Part shown: positions 57,009 through 64,000 of the stretch, piece after piece
How the letters are laid out: each line of letters opens with the position of its first letter
How positions within the stretch are numbered: the stretch's first letter is position 1
Assembly (NCBI GenBank): GCA_964019165.1
Contig: OZ025283.1
Location: 7,535,001 to 7,599,000 of the forward strand
Direction of reading: 5' to 3'
DNA from: Mastigias papua
Lineage: Eukaryota; Cnidaria; Scyphozoa; Rhizostomeae; Mastigiidae
DNA length: 64,000 nucleotides
Program-made: the position numbers and the translations under genes
Notes under the pieces: generated by a model
What the model was told of the DNA's origin: nothing
Seen by the model: the letters and a program-made list of their open reading frames with translations, nothing else
Databases searched by the model: none

Positions 57009-58453
57009 GGTTTCCATAAGCTCGCCAACTGTCGCTACTTGTCGCTGTGTTAGAAAAAATCCTAACTCAGCGACAGGTATAAGCAGCTAGAGACTGCTCA
57101 GTGACACTAGAAAGTTATGGAAATAATAATAATAATAATAATAATAATACAATTTATTTACAGTTGGCTGAAGAAATAGCTAAAGCTAATAAAGGCCAAC
57201 TCTACACTACTTTTACAATATTTTCTAAAAATAACTAAAATGAACAGTCTTAAAAGATAACTATATAATTATATACAGATGCGGCAACTGCATTTAAATC
57301 CCTTCCAACTTTTGATTTTCATTTTGAATTCATTGTCAGTTTTTGCAGCTTTATATTGATCTGGAAGTTGATTCCAAAGTATGCTTCCCCTAAATGTAAG
57401 AGACTCGTTCCCATACTTTTTGGTCCTCGTGTTTGGAAGTTGGAGGAGATTTTTTATTCTTAATGTATATGGGAGAGTTTTTCTATTGAATAACTCCCAC
57501 AGAAAGGAAGGGTTCCCAGAGGTCACACATCTGTATACCTCGAGCATAAGTTTTTGCAAGTTTTTTCATGGATTGTCACTTCATCATTCTTGTGTATGAG
57601 CTCTTCAAAACTAGAGTCATAATCATTTAGTAGCACTCTCAGGGCACGCTTATGGACCCGGTTAACCATATCGTTTGTAGTTTTTCCACAAAACATCCAT
57701 ATAAGTGGGCAGTAATTGAAGTTTGTCAGAATAAACGAGTTATACAGTAGGCTAGCCTTTTGGGGTTCTAAGTCTCTTACAACCCTAGAAAAAGCTTTTA
57801 CCTTATTGTTAGTCTTTTGGCAGATACTCTTGACATGCTCGTTAAACGTAAGTTTTGAGTCAATGGTAATACCTAAAAGTTTTACCGTATCAGACATTTT
57901 TATGATATCGCCATTAATTTCTATGCTTAACTTGCGTTGCTCTTTTAGCCCAAAAAAAATCAATTGAAATTTTTCCGGGTTGGCAGCCATCTCATTCATT
58001 CTATACCAGTTCATTGCCTTTCGTGTGTCATTTTCAATATTTGTGGTTACTTTTTCTAAGTTTTCATCACATGCAAAAATTGTGTTGTCATCGGCAAAGT
58101 TGCAAACCTGAGAGTGCTCTATAACATAAAAGAAATCATTTATAAATATATTGAAAAGTAGGGGACCAAGTACAGTCCCCTGTGGAACTCCTTTTGGTAA
58201 ATATTTCCAGGTACTAAAGCTAGTGCCTATCTTGACCCTCTGCTTTCTATCAGTGAGGAAACTATAAATGAGTTTTAGACTGTCAATGCCAACGCCATAG
58301 GCGTTCAGTTTCGGAGACAAGAAGCAAGAAGTCCTATATTCTGGAGACACTTTGCGACAATTTTCCCCAGAATTCATTGGCATTTCAGATTTTGCAGTTG
58401 CGGCAAGCACAAATTCCGTAAATGTAGGGACAGTTGGCGACCTTATGGAAGCC
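57009..58453. mobile_element. Inverted-repeat DNA element with a LINE inserted
   Basis: GGTTTCCATAAGCTCGCCAA (57009) is mirrored at 58424-58453 with about three mismatches in 30 bp. Between the ends lies a - strand 5'-truncated LINE with its own (AAT)n tail (57121-57148). Without the LINE, about 220 bp remain, the size of a MITE. No target duplication could be read. Confidence 0.6.
57121..58330 (-). pseudogene. 5'-truncated CR1/jockey-like LINE RT
   Basis: The main frame (58320 down to 57523) starts within RT at LSPKLNAYGVGIDSLKLIYS and has motif B GVPQGTVLGPLLFN, motif C FADDNTIFAC and the downstream LLGITIDSKLTFNEHV and FNYCPLIWMFCG. A second frame (57559-57269) continues with GNPSFLWELF and TFRGSILWNQLP, so one frameshift lies near 57550. 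Motif A is missing because of 5' truncation. The frame continues upstream into the flanking inverted-repeat element, which is not RT. A TTA-type tail follows at 57121-57148. Confidence 0.85.
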
Positions 58454-59086
58454 ATGCTTGTAAAAACCTAGTCAGAATATCAAGCTGAAAAAGTTCTAAT
58501 TAACTGATATCAAAATATGCAATTTCATGTATTATGTTGATCATACAATTGATTATTCCGTCGTATTCACATTTACTATTTTATTTAATGCTCTACACAT
58601 TTCTGACATTTCTAATTTCTTTTTTTCGGAGTTTTACTATCTACATGTTATTATTATCATGAGCATTTTTGTTATTATTACTAAGTACTAGTGTCATCGG
58701 CACCAGTTGCGAATTGCCAGTGCCAATTTGAGAGTTATAGCTTAGGTAAACCAATTCCACACCGTCCATGCCACATTATTGAAGCAGAGTACGTGATCAG
58801 TTGGGGGTACCTTCGATCTTTGGACAGAGCTACAGTTGCAAATGAAATACAGTACTCAATGGCCTAGTAGCAAGTTTTGTTACCGATAGCTCGAAGTTTT
58901 CTCTTTTCAAATAAGCCATGTGTTCGACTTTTCCTATTATTGTTCATGCCATTTTCATTCAGCTCTGTGCATTTTGCAGTCTTGTCAGCTACGTCTCCAG
59001 TATTTCAATTTTTGTGTGTCAGGCCCGTAGCCTGCTTGAATTCGCAAGGGGGGGGGGCACAGCCGATATATATAATGCACATATAT

Positions 59087-59153
59087 CACGAAAAAGCGGC
59101 ACCATGTTTTAGGCCTACTAAGTATGCCTACAACATGGTGCCGCTTTTTCGTG
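59087..59153. mobile_element. Small foldback hairpin related to 23782-24027
   Basis: CACGAAAAAGCGGCACCATG at 59087 is perfectly mirrored to 59153 (22 bp arms, 23 bp loop). The following AGTGAAGTTCTGTAGTACCA is the same flank as at the large hairpin, and the arm tips CACGAAAAAGCGG match too. The two elements share ends but have different interiors. Confidence 0.75.
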
Positions 59154-59825
59154 CTGCAGTGAAGTTCTGTAGTACCAACAGACTTTTCACATACATATAT
59201 ATAATACATTCTACATCACAGGATACTATTGCCAATCAGTTCTCCTGGGATCTTTACTGCAAGATTAGTAACAGATTGGTCCCCGAGGGGTCTTTTGCAA
59301 GCCATTAAATTGAAGAATGAGGCACGGGCCTGCATCTCCCTTTCCTTTAAAAATTTCTGATTTCTCTCATCTTTAGAAATAAGCCATTTTTCCCACTTTC
59401 CTAATAACATTTGGCAGTTTCTCCATTCTCCCCACTCCATTTTTTTGTTAGATTTTGGTCATCATCCTTTATCTCCTATCGCGACTACCCCCTGGAATTC
59501 ATAGGTTAGCCTTGAGATTAATGTTCCTTGTCATTATACACATATATATGCGAGGGTGCCTCTCTTGATTGTGTATAGTCACGCTATAGATTACCCTGAC
59601 TCTCATCCGAATCAAGTTTCTATCAGTACAACCCTCTGTTTAGAACATCCCCTGTGAAAAGAAACCTCTTTCGAAGCAAGCTTCTTTGCAGATGCACCAT
59701 TAGCATAATACATTTAATGATATGCCTCCTGTAGGACCTTGTATCCTTCTGTTGGTACCGGTTGCCACAACGTCTATTTAGTGTTTGACTCCTTCTATCT
59801 ACAGCCATTTTTTTCGCAGTTTTGT

Positions 59826-60722
59826 TCAGTTTGCTCTATTGGTCGCTTGCTGTCGCTTGCTCATGCGATATGATAGGTAAAAGTATATTATTGGATTGAG
59901 TGCCCTGTTACATAAAGACAGACCAATTGCAACGTGTCCAAATATGTCATTGTTGGTGTCGCATGATCGTGCAACGATTGGCATTGACCCAGTTCCTTCA
60001 AAGAAAGACACATAGACAACAAGAGTCGTGTTTAGAACGAAGTACGTGGCAACAATCGCAACTGAGAGAACCATAGTGTCCCGCTCCTGGCGGCTTGCTC
60101 TCTCTCTACGGCCACTTTGATCTTCGTCTGGGTCGTCTTGATTCCTCATGCCGATCCTTCTGTTTCCTTTCCTTACTTGTAGTGTAATTAGGGCATACAT
60201 TGCTGCTACGAGTATCATTAAAAGTGCATATATCATGCCAAAGGCGATCATAACCACGCGTGAGTAACCATATAGAACGGCAGGGAAAGTAAATGCTGCG
60301 TTTAGTGATAAAGAAACCACCCAAATTCCTAAAATTGTACTTTTACGATTTACTTTCGACAGTGAATTTCGATATAATATTGGGAATTTAACTGCAATAA
60401 AGCGTTCAACGGCAATGGCAGCTTGCGTAAACATCTGTATGAAAGTAAAGCTGACGCCGAGAGCACGAACGACCGCACCAATACTCTTGGCCCTTTGAAT
60501 GTTGTTTGAGGTGGTGCTTTGAGTTACAGACATGGGGATTAGCAACATGATAAATGCAGAATAGATCAGATCGATGGCTACTAAACTGAAAAGAAAGTAT
60601 CGAATACGGCCATTAATGATGTTCTTTCGACTTTGAAAGATGATTATAGCTGTGTTGCATATGATAGCTGTTACTGATATGACTATGAGAGGTACTCTGC
60701 AAAGCACAGTCTTAGTTTCCAT
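59826..60722 (-). CDS. Class A (rhodopsin-like) GPCR, intronless
   Basis: 298 residues, ATG at 60722 to TGA at 59826. Seven hydrophobic segments: TM1 VISVTAIICNTAIIIF (Asn present), TM2 FLFSLVAIDLIYS (the LxxxD motif), TM3 ending AIAVERFIAVKFP (ERF instead of DRY), TM4 STILGIWVVSLSLN (Trp), TM5 GMIYALLMILVAAMY, TM6 MVLSVAIVATYFVLN (no CWxP) and TM7 ALNPIIYFYL (the NPxxY motif). The third loop is basic and acidic (QDDPDEDQSGRRER). The N-terminus is short with no signal peptide. Such short intronless receptors are common in cnidarian lineage-specific expansions; the ligand is unknown. It is convergent with receptor copy 2, 5.2 kb away, and has a wrecked sister at 30900-31190. Confidence 0.9.
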   Translation of the reverse strand: METKTVLCRVPLIVISVTAIICNTAIIIFQSRKNIINGRIRYFLFSLVAIDLIYSAFIMLLIPMSVTQSTTSNNIQRAKSIGAVVRALGVSFTFIQMFTQAAIAVERFIAVKFPILYRNSLSKVNRKSTILGIWVVSLSLNAAFTFPAVLYGYSRVVMIAFGMIYALLMILVAAMYALITLQVRKGNRRIGMRNQDDPDEDQSGRRERASRQERDTMVLSVAIVATYFVLNTTLVVYVSFFEGTGSMPIVARSCDTNNDIFGHVAIGLSLCNRALNPIIYFYLSYRMSKRQQATNRAN

Positions 60723-63700
60723 CTCTTCTCAAGAGTGTGGAAGCAAGTCTCTTGCTTCTCTTTTATGACCTGTATATGAATGGTAACAGAGATTTACACA
60801 CAAGACACGTACTTGAGAAAACTGAACAGTTAGATATCATAGCAAAATGCACAGGGATGCAGGAGCAATATTAGGGTAAGGGAGGCAAAAGGAACGACAG
60901 GCCACTGAATGCTAATTGTATTAATAATTTGACTCTATAATGCTCCCTAATATTGTGCAATACTTTGCAGCGTTAGGATCTCGCGAATCGTACGATTCTT
61001 AGACGAATTTTCTCTTTAATGGCCCTTTAAAGGCTTGCATTTACCCACTTAGTCATATCATTAGAGACTTATGTTCTCTTTGCCAGAGACTTGTATTTAT
61101 ATAGAGCATCAACGGGTGTATTGAAATTATTAATTGTTTTTTCCTGTTTTGCTATGAAACTTTCCAGTTTCTAATGTTTTTTTATGACTCCAAGCAATCA
61201 AGAATTAAGAATTCAAATTCACATACATTGCCTCTAGTCCTAGTAGCAAGTGGCTTATAGGCAGTTTTCAGTTGAACCTTGCAGTGTCCATAATGTCCTG
61301 TCTAAGCACTGAGCACTTGCAATATCCACACGACTAAATGCGCAGCTAACGTTAAGAAACTACTTTGGAATTGTTAATACTAAACTGTAGTCAAAGGAGG
61401 TCCGAAAATACAAAAAAATTTTAGAACTAGGCCTTGTGGTAAGGCAGAAAGTTGTAATGATGTAAGACAGTTTTGATTGACAGATAGTTTAGAAACCCGA
61501 AAAGTTAGATAACATTGGAAAGTTTAATCATAGAGATGCATAAATAGATTGACAAATGTATCATAACTTACTAACTTCCTTCGTCTGCCGTGAGAGGAAA
61601 TAAGTAGACTTCTTACTTGGATACCTTGTACTTGAGGAGAGCCTTTGGATGTTTTGTTTTGAAATCTGCAAGTAAAACGCAGTTTAACGCTCTCTTGTTA
61701 TAAGAAAGTAAGTAACCTCGGAACTTTCCTCCTTTATATAGAAGACTTGGTGCATCAATGATTGGCATGGAATTTTTGGCAGAGCTCATCCTCTAACAAA
61801 TACTCATATTTATCTGTCGATGCCGCCTTCTGATTTTGTTTTTTTGGTGTTCTAAACTGTAGAGTACGTGATAATCGAACTCTGAGCTCCTTCTTTTTTC
61901 TGTTTTTGTTTTTAATCCATGAGGAGTAAATGCAAAAAGTTTTAATCTTTGTGAAATTACTGCACACTTCTGAGTGGAAGTCTCGTGGCGAGTTTAAAAG
62001 GCAACTTTTAGAGGATTTTCTCTCCGTGACCAGCTGCATTTGTGTATTTTTTTCTTTAAATGAAGCCTGCAAGCCCGCTTCAATAATGCATTGAACTGAT
62101 TGTGGAATGCAAGAGCAAATTTTCCCTCTTACACTGAGGACGATAATGAACAAGTGATTGACTTGTGTTTTTATGGTTTGTATATTGAAAAAGAAAAACT
62201 CAAGTTGTAATACATTAAGCAGAGCCACTTCCCGCAACAAGTTCATGTATTTTCGCTAATTGTGTAAATGCGCCTTACTCTCTTCTCTCCCCCCCTCCCC
62301 TCTAACTGTAATAGACACAGAACTTAGCGAATTTGTAGCTGCATTTTTCAACATATGCAGCACTGTGAATTGCAGGTGATTGAAGAACTTTCAACTTAAA
62401 TATGCAAATTTCTTAAAGAAACAAATATACTGTTAATTGGGCAAAACTTTTCAATGAAAAAATACTAACGCTTGTTTCTGACTACAAATTGTTTAGTTAT
62501 GTCATAGCTCAGAATGGGGAGGAAATTTTCTGTGGTCGAAGTTACGCATTTGTGCTCATGTCATTCTTGTTGAATATTGCTGTTTTCAGAGATTCTTTGT
62601 GAGTTTGCTACTTTGAGAGATTCTGCTTCACAATGTGTATGCACACTTTTTTTATAAAAGAAAGTTTTTTCGCCCAATAGTAACCAAAGTTATGAATAGT
62701 TAACCAATGAAATCATAGAATCGGATTTATAACCTATTGTTAAAGCAGTGCTTTTTCGAAACGAACACACCTGAACACAGGATGTTGAGCGATGAGATGA
62801 CAGTCCTGTTCCATGGTTGATCTCACTTTAAACAAGATCATAAACAATGGATAGAAAAGGAGAGAAGAAACTGCTAACTCCTGTGAATTATAAAGAGTTG
62901 ACGGTATAAATATATTGCAGTCTTTCTAATTTACTTTTTATTCCCGAGAAAGACCTACCCCCTGCTTCTAGTAGGAAAAGGAAATAGAAGAAGCTGTCTA
63001 GCTATTTACTTTGGATTTACTAAGGGCAGATTTTTCTCAGGAGTTTTAGTGTATAAAAAGCTCTGACATTCCCTTTATTTCTTCATTCGTTCGTTTTCAT
63101 AGTTTTAACTGCTCCTGTCAGGGCTGCTAGCTGTATTTTCTTGATGATATCTCCTATGTATGTATATATGTATGTATGTATACTTATATTTTCATATATT
63201 TGAAATATATATGAATTTAGTTTTGATGCGTATTTATCTAGTTGCCCCCATCTCAGATAAGTATGATGGTTGCATGTTTCCTCATCTTCCGCGTTTCCTA
63301 TGTACACATATCGACTGCTGCTGGACGCAAGTATTCCTTGCATTCAGTTTGCAAACTTGATTGGCGTGTAAACATCAGTTGGGAATTAGGCTCTTATTGC
63401 TCCAGACATGTTGTCTTGCAATGTCAAATTGGAACTGCCCCGCCTGTATGCTTTCTTTTCTTTTCATTTTTATAAGTGTACATTGGAAATCCTGGATAAA
63501 GAATCTTAGTAATCTTGAGTCCAGCTTAGTTTGTAATGTTGCATTAATCAAACAACAATAGGGTTTACTGAATGGAACGGTGATGTGGCAGACCATTGGG
63601 GAATTTCATAGCGACCCCTAGTAGATTCGTCCCTGCTCTTCACAGAAGTCAATGGTGCTTCCTCTTTCTAGGGGCCACATTGCTATTTTGAGAGGTGGGT

Positions 63701-64000
63701 GCAGTGCGTCAGAGTTGTCAGACCTCAACTGTACATAAACAAATTTGATTACCTAAGTTCTTTGTGGTTCAAAGATAACCACAATTAAAAGTTAGCATAA
63801 GTTTCTACTATTTCTCTAATGATATCTTTTAACTGTAATATCTATAATAAACTCTGCTAACGTTGCTGAACCCGAATATGGCTCTTACTATCACTTGTTC
63901 GTCTAACTCTTCACTTTACGCTGAACAAAACTTTCGCATTGTCTAAATGTTTAATATGTTCCTTTTTATATCTACTGTTATGAAAATCTAGAAGCTATAT
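60723..64000. other. No convincing gene
   Basis: AT-rich sequence with scattered short frames. The longest (61755-62246, -, 163 codons) is low-complexity and basic, without recognisable domains or upstream signals. Small TATG runs lie near 63160. I see no RNA gene or terminal inverted repeats. Confidence 0.5.

Noticed and set aside
61755..62246. 163-codon frame on the - strand
   Set aside because: Low-complexity, no domain, no splice or promoter support.

Overview
The window is eukaryotic and most likely from a hexacorallian cnidarian (stony coral or anemone). Host genes are split by many GT-AG introns, the secreted/receptor domains are of metazoan type (LDLa, MAM, CUB-like), one class A GPCR is intronless, and transposable elements are dense. 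The genus is inferred only from the feel of the LINE proteins and the domain mix; no search was possible. Layout: 1-16.06 kb is a pile of LINE retrotransposons, all on the + strand. A CR1/L2-like element (ORF1 esterase-like end, broken ORF2) runs to about 3616. It is followed by RLE-type element A (3617-7364, intact ORF), a second and different RLE-type element B (7365-11756, intact ORF), a second copy of A with two nonsense codons (A', 11788-15565), and a 5'-truncated, nearly identical piece of B (B', 15566-16056). The A and B elements have RT, a CCHC knuckle and a PD-(D/E)xK endonuclease, end in TAA-type tails and sit head to tail on each other's tails. This fits R4/Dong-like LINEs that target TAA repeats.

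17.2-31.2 kb and 33.4-60.8 kb hold two copies of a segmental duplication. Each has a + strand single-pass receptor gene followed by a convergent - strand GPCR. Copy 2 is complete. I could assemble a 23-exon, 966-residue open model at 33448-54594: signal peptide, LDLa, MAM, a short LDLa, MAM, three CUB-like modules, a Cys-rich WSC-like module, TM helix and short tail. Its neighbour is an intact 298-residue GPCR at 59826-60722 (-). Copy 1 has only the 3' eleven exons of the receptor in view (17222-30446); the 5' exons must lie left of the window, beyond the LINE pile, or be lost. Its GPCR has decayed to a TM1-TM2 fragment (about 30900-31190, -) between short direct repeats.

The introns carry non-autonomous DNA elements. 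They include a three-copy TA-flanked MITE family, a four-copy family ending CCGTAAA, and foldback hairpins of two sizes. Two inverted-repeat elements each contain a 5'-truncated LINE, and a 2.1 kb element with perfect 24 bp TIRs carries decayed coding remnants, one with a KOW-like motif. A 264 bp head-to-tail dimer at 32101-32618 combines a hammerhead-like core with a tRNA-Arg-like segment. Microsatellites and one minisatellite fill much of the rest. From 60.8 kb to the right edge I see no convincing gene.

The duplicated receptor plus GPCR block looks like an expanding cell-surface gene family. The functional link between the two genes is inferred only from co-duplication.
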